Below are positions 51,194-60,126 of a DNA stretch of 64,000 bases, piece by piece. Location: the NCBI GenBank assembly GCA_050288425.1, contig JBNKDU010000002.1:1-64000 (forward strand), read 5' to 3'. The stretch's first letter is position 1. Each line of letters opens with the position of its first letter. The notes below the pieces were generated by a model. The model had not been told where the DNA came from. It made no database searches and saw nothing but the letters and a program-made list of their open reading frames with translations. Position numbers and translations under genes: made by a program. This DNA comes from JARRKU01 sp050288425 (GTDB lineage: Bacteria; Desulfobacterota; Desulfobacteria; Desulfobacterales; Desulfosarcinaceae).

Positions 51194-52099
51194 TTGCAGG
51201 AATCCACGTTAAATCGATCGGTGGTAATTGCCGACATCGCCGACAGCAGCCGATTTTACGAACAGGCAGGCGACAACCAGGCCCGGCGCATCTTAATGGA
51301 ATTGCTTGGTGAATTGGCGGATGTGGCCCGCAAGAACAACGGTGAATCGGTTCGAACCTATGGGGATGAGTTGATGTGCGCCTTCGCATCCGCGGATGAC
51401 GCCGTCACGGCGGCGTCCGGCATGCATCAGGTCGTTGCAGCGCATTCACCCCATCGATGGGGTGAGGTAGGGACGATCCGCCTCTACATACGAATCGATA
51501 CCGGTACCATCATCCGCGCGGGCAACAAAATGTTCGGCGATCCGGTAAACTCGGCAGCGAAAATGAAGACCTTGGCCCGCCCCGGTCAAACCCTGATTTC
51601 CGAGGCCACGCGCCAATGCCTTTCCGTGAATCACAGAAACCAGACCCGTCAAGCAGGAAAAATGCCCACCAAAAGCGAGGTCGGAACCTTCGCCATCTTC
51701 GAATACTTTCACCAAGAGGAAGAGGCCACTTTGGTCATGGAATTTCCCCGCAACCTGATTGCTCCCGCCATGGTGCTCGAGATCAGGATGGGCGACCAGC
51801 GGTTGGCCCTTGACGAAAAGGGCGCCGCCATCACCATCGGTCGGCTGCCCACCAATGATGTGGTTCTGAGTTATGCCGGCGTTTCCAGGCTGCACGCAAA
51901 AATCGTACACCGGCGAGGAAAATTCGTGCTGGTGGATACCAGTTCCAATGGAACCTATGTACACATGGCCCATCGCGATGCGGTTTACATCAAGCATGAC
52001 GAGTTGCAATTATACGGCAGCGGGGTGATCTGCCCGGGAAAATCGGCGACACCCGAATCTCCGGGCGCCGTACATTTCGAGATCCGCGACCATACCTGA
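51194..52099 (+). CDS. Class III nucleotide-cyclase domain fused to an FHA domain
   Basis: 301 residues: cyclase homology domain (about 8-175) and a C-terminal FHA phosphothreonine-binding domain (about 195-295). Metal-binding Asp14 (VVIADIADSSRF) and Asp58 (RTYGDELMCAF) are present. The purine-specifying Lys is replaced by Arg54, and the transition-state pair reads NSAAKMK (Asn119, with Lys123 in place of Arg). FHA residues are intact: GR (216), SRLHA (231-235), NGTYV (252-256). TTG start at 51194 with GGGAGA upstream. It may make cAMP/cGMP or be a degenerate sensor that binds phosphoproteins. No kinase or phosphatase gene is adjacent. Confidence 0.85.
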   Translation: MQESTLNRSVVIADIADSSRFYEQAGDNQARRILMELLGELADVARKNNGESVRTYGDELMCAFASADDAVTAASGMHQVVAAHSPHRWGEVGTIRLYIRIDTGTIIRAGNKMFGDPVNSAAKMKTLARPGQTLISEATRQCLSVNHRNQTRQAGKMPTKSEVGTFAIFEYFHQEEEATLVMEFPRNLIAPAMVLEIRMGDQRLALDEKGAAITIGRLPTNDVVLSYAGVSRLHAKIVHRRGKFVLVDTSSNGTYVHMAHRDAVYIKHDELQLYGSGVICPGKSATPESPGAVHFEIRDHT

Positions 52100-52177
52100 A
52101 GGGCATCTCTGCCCGATCTGCCTGACCGATTCCCTGCTTTCCAGTCGGCAGGCTCCCGATGAACATGGCGAAGGTTG

Positions 52178-53092
52178 CTATTTCCCGCCTGGGGCAGCGG
52201 TTGCCAGTTCCTGGTGCAAAAAGTCTATGAACGCGCTGCTCAAGGGGGAAGGGCCGCGCTGCCGGTGGGTCGTCAGGTAGAAGCTGCGCTTCAGTTCGAT
52301 TCCACTGACATCGATGGCCTTCAACAGTCCCGCCTGGATATCATCGGCAACCGCAATTGTGGAGAGGATGGAGATGCCTACGCCGTTCTTGATGGCCTGG
52401 CGGATGGCCTCGGTGCTGCCCATCTCGGCCACGATCCGGAAATCGGAAATGGAGCGGCCGGCCGCCTGCAATTGCTCTTCGATGGAGCGCAGGGTTCCGG
52501 AACCCGATTCGCGTATGATAAACGGTTCGTGGACCAGATCCGCCAAGCCGATTCGGCGACGGTGCTCCCATTTGTGGCCTGCGGGTACCACCAGGCGCAT
52601 CTCATCATCGATAATGGCGGTTTGGCGCAGTTTGCGTTCCGTGCTCCGCGCACCCACCACACCGACTTCGATATGACCGGCCAATGTCTTGGAGATGATG
52701 TCCGCAGTATCCGCCACCACCAGCGCGATGCGGACATCCGGAAAGGATTGGGAGAACCGGCCGATGATTTTGGGCAGCAGATACCCCCCGGGAATGGTAC
52801 TGCCGCCGATGGCCAGGCGTCCCTTGATTCGACCGCAGAATTCGGCCATGGCCGCCTCGATCTGATCGCGGAGGATAATCAGGCGGTGGGCGTAATCGTA
52901 GAGCAATTCACCGGCCTTGGTGGGCATTGCTTGTCGTGACAGGCGGTCGATGAGCCGTGTGCCGAAGTGATTCTCCAGATCCTTGATGTGGCTGCTGACC
53001 GTTGGCTGGGAAAGATGAATGGCTTCTCCCGCTTTGGAAAAGCTTTTTAACTCGACGACTTTGCAGAAAACATGCAGTTGCCACAAATCCAT
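52178..53092 (-). CDS. LysR-family transcriptional regulator
   Basis: 304 residues: N-terminal winged helix (LWQLHVFCKVVELKSFSKAG, LSQPTVSSHIKDLENHFG) and a C-terminal periplasmic-binding-like effector domain (GRLAIGGSTIPGGYLLPKII, NGVGISILSTIAVADDIQAG). ATG 53092 with GAGG upstream; an extension to 53293 covers the coaD end and is rejected. This start resembles a LysR subgroup annotated as selenium-metabolism associated in sulfate reducers; I suggest that only tentatively. Converges with the cyclase gene. Confidence 0.9.
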   Translation of the reverse strand: MDLWQLHVFCKVVELKSFSKAGEAIHLSQPTVSSHIKDLENHFGTRLIDRLSRQAMPTKAGELLYDYAHRLIILRDQIEAAMAEFCGRIKGRLAIGGSTIPGGYLLPKIIGRFSQSFPDVRIALVVADTADIISKTLAGHIEVGVVGARSTERKLRQTAIIDDEMRLVVPAGHKWEHRRRIGLADLVHEPFIIRESGSGTLRSIEEQLQAAGRSISDFRIVAEMGSTEAIRQAIKNGVGISILSTIAVADDIQAGLLKAIDVSGIELKRSFYLTTHRQRGPSPLSSAFIDFLHQELATAAPGGK

Positions 53093-53169
53093 GCGGAACC
53101 TCGCAGGCGGGTTGGTCAAATCGTGATGGGGGATGCGGGCAACACCGGAGAACCAGCGGTTGAAAGCCG

Positions 53170-53661
53170 CTATCCTTGTTTGGTGCCGAATTTTTCCATG
53201 ATCTTGCGATTGACGATGGGCGGGACCATATCGCTGATGTCGCCCCCGAACTGCGCCGCCTCCTTGATGATCGACGAACTGGTAAAGATCCATCGCAGGC
53301 CGGTCATCAGGAACACGGTTTGGATGTTCCTGTTGAGCTTGCGGTTCATGAGTGCCAACTGAAACTCATACTCGAAATCGGAGACCGCCCGCATGCCGCG
53401 CAGGATGGCGTGGGCTCTCTGTTTTTCCGCGTAATCCATCAAAAGGCCGTCGAAGGAGTCGAAGGAAAGTCCCGGAATCCCCTTCATGCTTTGCCTGAGC
53501 ATATCCATGCGCTCATCGAGGGTGAAGAGGCTCTTCTTGCCGGGGTTGTACAGAATGGCCACGATGATTTCATCGAAGAGCGAAGCGCCCCTTTTGACGA
53601 TATCGATATGACCGTTGGTCACAGGGTCGAAGGAGCCGGGATAGATGGCAATTCTTTTCAT
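53170..53661 (-). CDS. coaD: Phosphopantetheine adenylyltransferase
   Basis: Penultimate step of CoA synthesis: ATP plus 4'-phosphopantetheine gives dephospho-CoA. 163 residues with the nucleotidyltransferase signature YPGSFDPVTNGHIDIVKRG (His near residue 18) and the terminal SSSIIKEAAQFGGDISDMVP. ATG 53661 after GGAAGG. It follows rsmD by 103 bases; the rsmD-coaD pairing is common. Confidence 0.96.
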   Translation of the reverse strand: MKRIAIYPGSFDPVTNGHIDIVKRGASLFDEIIVAILYNPGKKSLFTLDERMDMLRQSMKGIPGLSFDSFDGLLMDYAEKQRAHAILRGMRAVSDFEYEFQLALMNRKLNRNIQTVFLMTGLRWIFTSSSIIKEAAQFGGDISDMVPPIVNRKIMEKFGTKQG

Positions 53662-53764
53662 TTCTGCCTTCCATTTTTTCTGCTCAGGATCGTCAGGATT
53701 ATAAAACGCGTGATTCTAGCATGGAATGCAGGAGGATGCAATCTGTCGACAGCAGGGAATCGCT

Positions 53765-54319
53765 TCAGTGATCATAATTCATGAACGTCACCTGCGTTCG
53801 GCCGTATCGCCGTGTGTCGGTAATGGAGATGGATGTTCCCAGGGAGGGCCATGTCAGACCGGGCTCGTGTTCAACCACGATGGTGCTTTCCGGACGAAGA
53901 CAGGTGGCGCGCTGCAGAAGATCCAACGCCGGGACGGCCAGATGACATCCATAAGGCGGGTCCAGAAAGACCAGATTGAACCCATTTTCGAAGTTGTCGA
54001 TGCGGTCGAGGCCCCTGGAGACATCCCGTTGAATGATCCGGGTGACCCCCATCAGGTTGCAGCGCTGCAGATTTTGCTTCAATAGCGCAATGGCGGCGGC
54101 ACTTTGATCGATGAAGACGGCCGATCTGGCCCCCCGGCTGACGGACTCGATCCCCAGGGCACCCGTCCCGGCGAAGAGATCCAGAACGTCGGCACCCCGC
54201 GGCTTATGGGCCAATATGTTGAAGATGGCTTCGCGCACCCGGTCGGGGGTGGGCCGGATGGCCTTGCCGTGGAAGGTCTGCAGTTTCCTTCCTTTCAGGT
54301 TGCCGCCGATGATCCGCAA
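53765..54319 (-). CDS. rsmD: 16S rRNA (guanine(966)-N2)-methyltransferase RsmD
   Basis: SAM-dependent methyltransferase of 184 residues acting on G966 of 16S rRNA. SAM motif I VLDLFAGTGALGIE, catalytic-type FLDPPY and the N-terminal MRIIGGNLKGRKL are present. TTG start 54319, four bases after the ntrX stop, so coupling is likely. Confidence 0.95.
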   Translation of the reverse strand: MRIIGGNLKGRKLQTFHGKAIRPTPDRVREAIFNILAHKPRGADVLDLFAGTGALGIESVSRGARSAVFIDQSAAAIALLKQNLQRCNLMGVTRIIQRDVSRGLDRIDNFENGFNLVFLDPPYGCHLAVPALDLLQRATCLRPESTIVVEHEPGLTWPSLGTSISITDTRRYGRTQVTFMNYDH

Positions 54320-54322
54320 CGA

Positions 54323-55687
54323 TCAGATTTCCTTCTCCAGTTTCTTGATTCGCCGATGCAGGTAGCTGCGTTCGACACCGATTGTCTTGGCGGTGTGGGT
54401 GACATTGTACTCGTGTTCGATCAATTTGCGCTGGATGAACTGCTTCTCGAAATTCAATTTGGCCGCCTTGAGCTGTGTCATTTCAAAGAGCGGTTCGATG
54501 GCGCATTGATCGGTCAGCTTGGTTCTGGGATTGTAGGGTCTGGGCAGATGGTCGGCCTGGATGGTACCCTCACGGACCATAATCACCAAGCGCTCGATGA
54601 GATTCTTAAGTTCCCGGACATTTCCGGGCCAACTGTTCTCCATGAGCAATGCCAGGGCTTCATCACTGATTCCCTTGATATCGCCGTGATTCTTGGGAGC
54701 CGCCTCTTCCAGAAAGGATTGAACCAGCATGGGGATGTCATCCTTGCGGTCGCGCAACGGGGGCACTTCGATGGGGACGACATTGAGCCGGTAGTACAAC
54801 TCTTCCCGGAATGTCTCCTTGCGGATTTCCTCTTCCAGATCTTTGTTGGTCGCCGCCATGACACGGATATCCACTTCCAACGTACGGCTGCCGCCCACCC
54901 GCTGGAACTGTTTCTCCTGAAGCACCCGCAGGATTTTGGCCTGGGTTTTCATGCTCATGTCCCCGATTTCATCCAGAAAGATGGTTCCCCCCTCGGCCAG
55001 TTCGAACTTGCCGATTTTCTTGGACCTTGCGCCGGAATGGGCGCCCTTTTCATGGCCGAACAATTCGCTCTCGATTAACTCTTCGGGGATGGCGGCGCAA
55101 TTGACATCGATCATCGGATTGGTGGCCCGTTGGCTCAAGTTGTGAATGGTGCGGGCCACCAGTTCCTTGCCCGTGCCATTCTCCCCCTTGATCAAAACCC
55201 AGCTGTCGGTAGGCGCCACCATTTCGATATGCTCCATCAGTTCCCGGACCGCCTTGCTTTTCCCGGTAATGGAATGTTTTTCGATGGTTTTCTTGCGCAG
55301 GTAGCGATTTTCTTCTTCAAGGCGCCGAAAGTTGAGGGCGTTGTTGATGGCCACGATCACTTTTTCAAAGGAGATCGGTTTCTCGATGAAATCAAAGGCT
55401 CCCAGTTTCGTGGCCTGCACGGCCGTCTCGATGGTACCATGTCCGGTGATGATAATCACATGGATGCGCGGATTGGACTTTTTTATCTCCTTGAGCGTCT
55501 CCAGGCCGTCCAGACCCGGCATCCAGATGTCCAGCAACACCAGATCCGGTGGGTGGGAATCGATTTGTTGCAGGGCTTCGTACCCGTTGCCCGCGCTGGT
55601 TACTTCAAATCCTTCGTCAGTCAGCAATCCGCTGAGGGACTGCACGATGGAGACTTCGTCGTCGACTACCAGAATTGTTGGAAACAT
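54323..55687 (-). CDS. NtrX-like sigma-54-type response regulator with altered GAFTGA loop
   Basis: 454 residues: receiver with Asp53 (LVLLDIWMPGLDG), AAA+ domain with Walker A GENGTGKE (168-175) and Walker B GGTIFLDEIGDM, and a C-terminal Fis-type helix-turn-helix (YNVTHTAKTIGVERSYLHRR). The sigma-54-contact loop at 215-220 reads GAHSGA instead of GAFTGA, replacing both Phe and Thr, which are nearly invariant in sigma-54 activators. It may therefore bind DNA without activating sigma-54. Encoded 51 bases after the ntrY-like kinase gene, leftward. Confidence 0.9.
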   Translation of the reverse strand: MFPTILVVDDEVSIVQSLSGLLTDEGFEVTSAGNGYEALQQIDSHPPDLVLLDIWMPGLDGLETLKEIKKSNPRIHVIIITGHGTIETAVQATKLGAFDFIEKPISFEKVIVAINNALNFRRLEEENRYLRKKTIEKHSITGKSKAVRELMEHIEMVAPTDSWVLIKGENGTGKELVARTIHNLSQRATNPMIDVNCAAIPEELIESELFGHEKGAHSGARSKKIGKFELAEGGTIFLDEIGDMSMKTQAKILRVLQEKQFQRVGGSRTLEVDIRVMAATNKDLEEEIRKETFREELYYRLNVVPIEVPPLRDRKDDIPMLVQSFLEEAAPKNHGDIKGISDEALALLMENSWPGNVRELKNLIERLVIMVREGTIQADHLPRPYNPRTKLTDQCAIEPLFEMTQLKAAKLNFEKQFIQRKLIEHEYNVTHTAKTIGVERSYLHRRIKKLEKEI

Positions 55688-55738
55688 ATGAACCTATCCT
55701 TTCGGCCCTTCTAAATTCCACATGAGAACGTTTCATCA

Positions 55739-57970
55739 TCATGCCGGCAGCTCGATTACAAATTTGGCCCCCTGGGGATGGTTGCCCTGGACGCTGATCA
55801 TGCCATTGTGATCCGTAATGATACTGTTGACAATGGTCAGGCCCAACCCCATGCCGGCTTTCTTGGTGGAGAAATTGGGTTCGAACAGCCGAATCTTATC
55901 TTCATCGGATATCCCTTCTCCGTCATCGGCCACTTCGATACGCACCATCTTCAATATGGGATCGTATGAAACCACCACGGCGATATGGCCCTGGGAACGA
56001 ACTGCGGTAACGGCGTTGTCCACCAGGTTGATCATCGCCTGCTTGATTTGCTGGTAGTCCAGGTTCATTTCCGGAATATCGTCCTGAATGGTCACGTGAA
56101 ATACGACTTCGGGATGCCCTTCGCGGTACAGGGCCACCGTTTCCTCTATGATCGGCGGCAATTGGCAGGGTTTCAAATCCGCGGTGGGAAACCGTGCGAA
56201 GGCGGAGAACTCATTGACCAGGTTGCGGATCAGTTCCACATGGTTGATGATCATGGTGGTGCATTCATCGAACACCGGTTCATTGACTTTCTGGGAATAT
56301 TTCCGCTTCAGCCGTTGGGCCGACAAGGTGATCGGTGTGAGCGGGTTTTTGACCTCATGGGCGATTCGACGGGCCACTTCGCGCCATGCCGCCATACGTT
56401 GCGCCTTTTCAAGCTCGGTCAAATCGTCGATCACCATGACCGTTCCGACGTTCAACCCGGCTTCATCCTTGAGGGAGTTGATATAGGCCAGAATGCTGCG
56501 CGGACGCCCGTTAATGGAAAGCCGCAACGGTATTTCCAGCATCCCGTTGCGGGTGGTTTCCAGCCGTTCGAAGATCTCCGCGGCCAAATCATACAAAGGG
56601 CCTTTGAGTACCTGTCGATAGTCTTGGTGTAAAATTTCTTCGGCATGCAAGTTGAGCATTTTATCTGCGGCCGTATTGATGGTGGTGACAATGCCATCGG
56701 CATCCAGGGTGATGACGCCGGCCGATACGTTTTGCAGCACGATCTCCATGTATCTGCGTCGTTCTTCGATTTCCAGGTTTTGTTTGCGCAGCATCTGCGC
56801 GGAAAGTTCCAGTTGCTCCCGACCGACGCGCAGGTCACCGGTCATTTTATTGAATGCGGTGACCAGACTGCCGAGTTCATCATCTGCCGGCACTTCCAAT
56901 TCAAAATGCAGATCGCCTTCCGCCACCCGGCGTGTGCCTTCTGCGAGACGCATCAGAGGAGTGGTAATGGTTTTGGCCAGATAAAACCCAAGCCAGACCG
57001 CGCAAAACACCACCAGCAGGCCGACGACGGTGAGGGTGATATAGTAAAAACTCTGGATGGGTTGTTTCAGCAGCTTGACTTGCTGATACTCTTCATATCC
57101 TCGCCCGATGCTGGCCATGCTGGCAGCCAGTTCGGACGGAACATAAGACGAAACAGCGATGAACCCCGACGCTTCGGCCGTGGTCGCTTCCTGCGGCACC
57201 GCACCGATGTTTCGAATCAACTCACCGAAGGCAAAGTTGGTGACAATGGTATGCTTGCCGGCGGCGGCCGGCGCTCGCTGCAATTCTGAAACCTTGATGT
57301 GTTCCAAGGGATGGGGTTCCAGCTGCGGCCCCACGGCATATGAGATTCGCCGGGCATTGACGTCATAGACTTCGATGGCGTCTAAATTGAATTCACGCTG
57401 GACGATCTGGATATATCGGTCCAGGGATGATTTGTTGTCCGCTGCCAACAAGTTCTTTTTGCTGATCTGGTAGGCGATGCGCTCCAGGAAAAACTGGTTG
57501 TTGTGTTCGGTGCGTTCGTAGATTTTACGACCGACCTGCAGCGAGTTGTCCAGCGCCTGCTCCACCGGCACATTGAACCAGAATTCGATGCTGCTGGTAA
57601 TAAAATTGATGGAGAAGACAAACAGAATGGTCGCCGGCAAGAGCGTCAGGCCGATAAAAGCGATGACCAATCTCGTGCGAAGCCTCACTCCCATGACTTG
57701 TCGCCTGCGGTCATACAGCAGCTTCACCAGGTTGCGCACCACCAGGAAAATGAGCAGCAGGAGGAGCAGGAGGTTGAAATTGATCAGGATGAACATCAGG
57801 ACTTGATTGGAAACCGAGAAATCGGCGGCAAGGTAGATTTCCCGATTCAGGGTCATTGCCAGCAGGCCGACCACGGCCGTGATGATCACGATGAGGATGC
57901 GCTCGCGTTTCCGGCGACGACGTTCGTCCGGCGGCAGGGACGTCCGGGATTTTTTTTTGCTGCGGCCCAT
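55739..57970 (-). CDS. NtrY-like membrane sensor histidine kinase
   Basis: 743 residues: basic N-terminus, three to four membrane helices with a large extracytoplasmic region, HAMP (YLAKTITTPLMRLAEGTRRV), PAS (MEIVLQNVSAGVITLDADGI), HisKA with the phospho-accepting His in RRIAHEVKNPLTPITLSAQR, and HATPase (EVADDGEGISDEDKIRLFEP, KKAGMGLGLTIVNSII). ATG 57970 chosen; a TTG at 57991 overlaps the DUF4390 stop. Partner of the NtrX-like regulator. Such pairs sense nitrogen, redox or envelope signals in different groups. Confidence 0.92.
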   Translation of the reverse strand: MGRSKKKSRTSLPPDERRRRKRERILIVIITAVVGLLAMTLNREIYLAADFSVSNQVLMFILINFNLLLLLLLIFLVVRNLVKLLYDRRRQVMGVRLRTRLVIAFIGLTLLPATILFVFSINFITSSIEFWFNVPVEQALDNSLQVGRKIYERTEHNNQFFLERIAYQISKKNLLAADNKSSLDRYIQIVQREFNLDAIEVYDVNARRISYAVGPQLEPHPLEHIKVSELQRAPAAAGKHTIVTNFAFGELIRNIGAVPQEATTAEASGFIAVSSYVPSELAASMASIGRGYEEYQQVKLLKQPIQSFYYITLTVVGLLVVFCAVWLGFYLAKTITTPLMRLAEGTRRVAEGDLHFELEVPADDELGSLVTAFNKMTGDLRVGREQLELSAQMLRKQNLEIEERRRYMEIVLQNVSAGVITLDADGIVTTINTAADKMLNLHAEEILHQDYRQVLKGPLYDLAAEIFERLETTRNGMLEIPLRLSINGRPRSILAYINSLKDEAGLNVGTVMVIDDLTELEKAQRMAAWREVARRIAHEVKNPLTPITLSAQRLKRKYSQKVNEPVFDECTTMIINHVELIRNLVNEFSAFARFPTADLKPCQLPPIIEETVALYREGHPEVVFHVTIQDDIPEMNLDYQQIKQAMINLVDNAVTAVRSQGHIAVVVSYDPILKMVRIEVADDGEGISDEDKIRLFEPNFSTKKAGMGLGLTIVNSIITDHNGMISVQGNHPQGAKFVIELPA

Positions 57971-57987
57971 GAGGTTAAAAGAAGTAA

Positions 57988-58572
57988 TCAATAGATAAAA
58001 TCAATGGTATACCAGTCGGTTTCCAAGTCCCAGAAGGAAACGAAGAACAGGACGTAGTGCAGATAGAAGGGCAGGGTCATTTTGTTCAGCTCCGCTTTTA
58101 CACGGATCTGGTATTGACGCCCCTTTTCCAGTCGGTTCAAGGCGACGATGCGCAGGCTGTCGACCTCGGTCATCAGTTTTTGGGCTTCTGCAAGCGACTT
58201 GGTGGTTAATGGTCGACGGTCTTCCCATGAACGGGAGATTATATACTCTTTCTTCAGGCTGTCATATTTCATCGAATGGGTGAGTTGCAAGTCGGTGATC
58301 CGTTTGTCCGGATAGAAACTGCGCACGCGATACAGGTTGATGAAAAAAGTGAAGGTTGCCGGTACGCCGCTGTGGATGGCCTCGACGATTTTCGCCGGGA
58401 AGGCGTCCTTGGCCGTCAGGTAGATCAACAAGTCATCGCTGGTGTTGGTGACGATGATGTTATCCAGCCGGGGATCCTGGCCAAAGACCAATCCGGGACC
58501 AAGGCAAAGCAGAACGGTACAGGTGAGGGCCGTGATCCGCACAATGATGTTCTTTATCTTCGATTTAATCAT
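57988..58572 (-). CDS. DUF4390 family exported protein
   Basis: 194 residues with a signal peptide or anchor (IIVRITALTCTVLLCLGPGL) and the DUF4390 features: DNIIVTNTSDDLLIYLTAKD, IHSGVPATFTFFINLYRVRS and a C-terminal WDLETDWYTIDFIY. Function unknown. It precedes the ntrY-like gene, an arrangement seen in several proteobacterial lineages, so a link to signal input for this kinase is plausible. Confidence 0.85.
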   Translation of the reverse strand: MIKSKIKNIIVRITALTCTVLLCLGPGLVFGQDPRLDNIIVTNTSDDLLIYLTAKDAFPAKIVEAIHSGVPATFTFFINLYRVRSFYPDKRITDLQLTHSMKYDSLKKEYIISRSWEDRRPLTTKSLAEAQKLMTEVDSLRIVALNRLEKGRQYQIRVKAELNKMTLPFYLHYVLFFVSFWDLETDWYTIDFIY

Positions 58573-58595
58573 TATCAGAACTGGCGTCGTTCAAG

Positions 58596-58706
58596 GGTTC
58601 GCGCAAAAATAATATTACATTTTCAGGTGTTGAGGCCCCCGTCTGGCAATACAGCCAGGCGGGATGCATCGGCGCATAAAGATGTGAAGTTATTTTTGCG
58701 CGAGCC
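58596..58706. repeat. 111-bp palindromic element (MITE/REP-like) between DUF4390 and lpxC
   Basis: Terminal arms of 17 bp (58596-58612 and 58690-58706) are inverted repeats with one mismatch: GGTTCGCGCAAAAATAA and its complement. Inside, CCCGTCTGGC (58638-58647) pairs with GCCAGGCGGG (58654-58663). The whole unit can cruciform. No gene is inside. The size and terminal repeats fit a non-autonomous mobile element or REP-type unit; no flanking target duplication is obvious. Confidence 0.6.
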
Positions 58707-58755
58707 CCATGCCCGGTTGTACTGCGGAATAACCGGCAGCATTTCGGATCCGCCT

Positions 58756-59667
58756 TCAATAGGCAAGTTGTTTGGCAGGGGTATCGGTCCATGCAGCATG
58801 ATCTTCACAGGATTTTGTTTGCCAGGCATTCTTTTCCTGAAAAAATTTTTCTACGAACGCATGGTGAAATGAATGGCCGGAACATTTGGCAACGATGTGG
58901 CCCAGAATGGGCAGGCCCAGCAATGCAAAGTCGCCCAGACAATCCAGGAGTTTGTGACGTACGAACTCGTCCGGATAGCGCAGCCCGTCTTCATTGAGGA
59001 TGCCATCCTGCCCGATGACGATCACGTTGTCCAGCGAAGCCCCCTTGCCCAATCCGAATTTTTTCATGTACGCCTGCTCTTGTAGAAAGCCGAAAGTCCT
59101 GGCCGCGGCTATCTGGTGCTCGAAGTCATCCGGCGTAATCACCACACTGTATTCCTGGGTCTGGATCAATGGGTGCTGAAATTCGATGCGGCAGGTGATC
59201 TTGTAATGGGGTGCCGGATAGATCCCGATGAATTTTTCGTTCTCTTCCAACTCGATGGGCTGGTTGACCACCAGATAGCAACGTCGCGTCTCCTGGTGTT
59301 TGATGCCGGCAGCCCGCAGCATGCGGGAAAAAGGCTTGGCGCTTCCATCCATAATCGGCATTTCGTAAGAGTCGACCTCCACCAGGGCGTTGTCGATCCC
59401 CATGCCGGTGAAGGCCGCCATCAGGTGTTCGATGGTGGAAATGATAAAGCCGTTTTCACCAATAACCGTCGCCAGGCTGGTATCCACGACCTTATTGAAC
59501 CGTGCGGGGATTCGGGGTTGGTCGGGAAGATCGGTTCGAATGAACTGGATGCCATGATTTTCAGGAGCCGGCTTTACCGCCAGGCGGACCATCTGACCGG
59601 AATGAACGCCCACACCGGTGCATTCGGCCTCCCTGGCGATGGTGGTTTGACAATGGGAATGATTCAT
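58756..59667 (-). CDS. lpxC: UDP-3-O-acyl-N-acetylglucosamine deacetylase
   Basis: Committed zinc-dependent step of lipid A synthesis, so the organism makes LPS. 303 residues with the conserved STIEHLMAAFTGMGIDNA (His ligand), DEFVRHKLLDCLGDFALLG (zinc His/Asp) and GHSFHHAFVEKF. ATG 59667, with AAGGAT upstream. Follows a 459-base upstream gap. Confidence 0.97.
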   Translation of the reverse strand: MNHSHCQTTIAREAECTGVGVHSGQMVRLAVKPAPENHGIQFIRTDLPDQPRIPARFNKVVDTSLATVIGENGFIISTIEHLMAAFTGMGIDNALVEVDSYEMPIMDGSAKPFSRMLRAAGIKHQETRRCYLVVNQPIELEENEKFIGIYPAPHYKITCRIEFQHPLIQTQEYSVVITPDDFEHQIAAARTFGFLQEQAYMKKFGLGKGASLDNVIVIGQDGILNEDGLRYPDEFVRHKLLDCLGDFALLGLPILGHIVAKCSGHSFHHAFVEKFFQEKNAWQTKSCEDHAAWTDTPAKQLAY

Positions 59668-60126
59668 TGGGATATCTATCCTTGTGGGGGCGGATGAAAA
59701 TTGGTATGTACCCCTCGATTTCAGATTCAGCGCTCCGTATTTTCATCAAGATACGGCCGGCAATACAACGGCGCCAATCTTTGCAGGCAAAATACGCAAA
59801 TGAGACCGCTTTGTGGGTCCGCGAAATCTAAATGCGTTGATATAATTGCAAATACAATTCATCTGTTCCATCAAAATCGCACCCACCGATGGAGATGTGT
59901 GCAATTAGACACACTACTTAACCGAGATGCGGTCTTTTGACAACAAAATTGTGCATGCCTGGATGCGACCAGATCGAAATCGCTGATCCGCTACTCCGAC
60001 CGCCAAGGGGGTGGGGGCGTTTTCATGCAGCTGATAAGGGGCGAAACTGATACGGATGGCGTCCGACAGGGTCGCATTTGAATCGGATTCGTTTCGCACC
60101 AGGTGGAATTTTGGAGGTGCCATCGC
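59668..60126. other. 459-base gap between divergent lpxC and comM
   Basis: AT-richer than its surroundings, with no credible gene. It should hold both promoters. A TTGACA at 59937-59942 on the plus strand lacks a good -10. CCGTAT ... ATACGG (59735-59756) forms a small hairpin upstream of lpxC. Confidence 0.4.
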
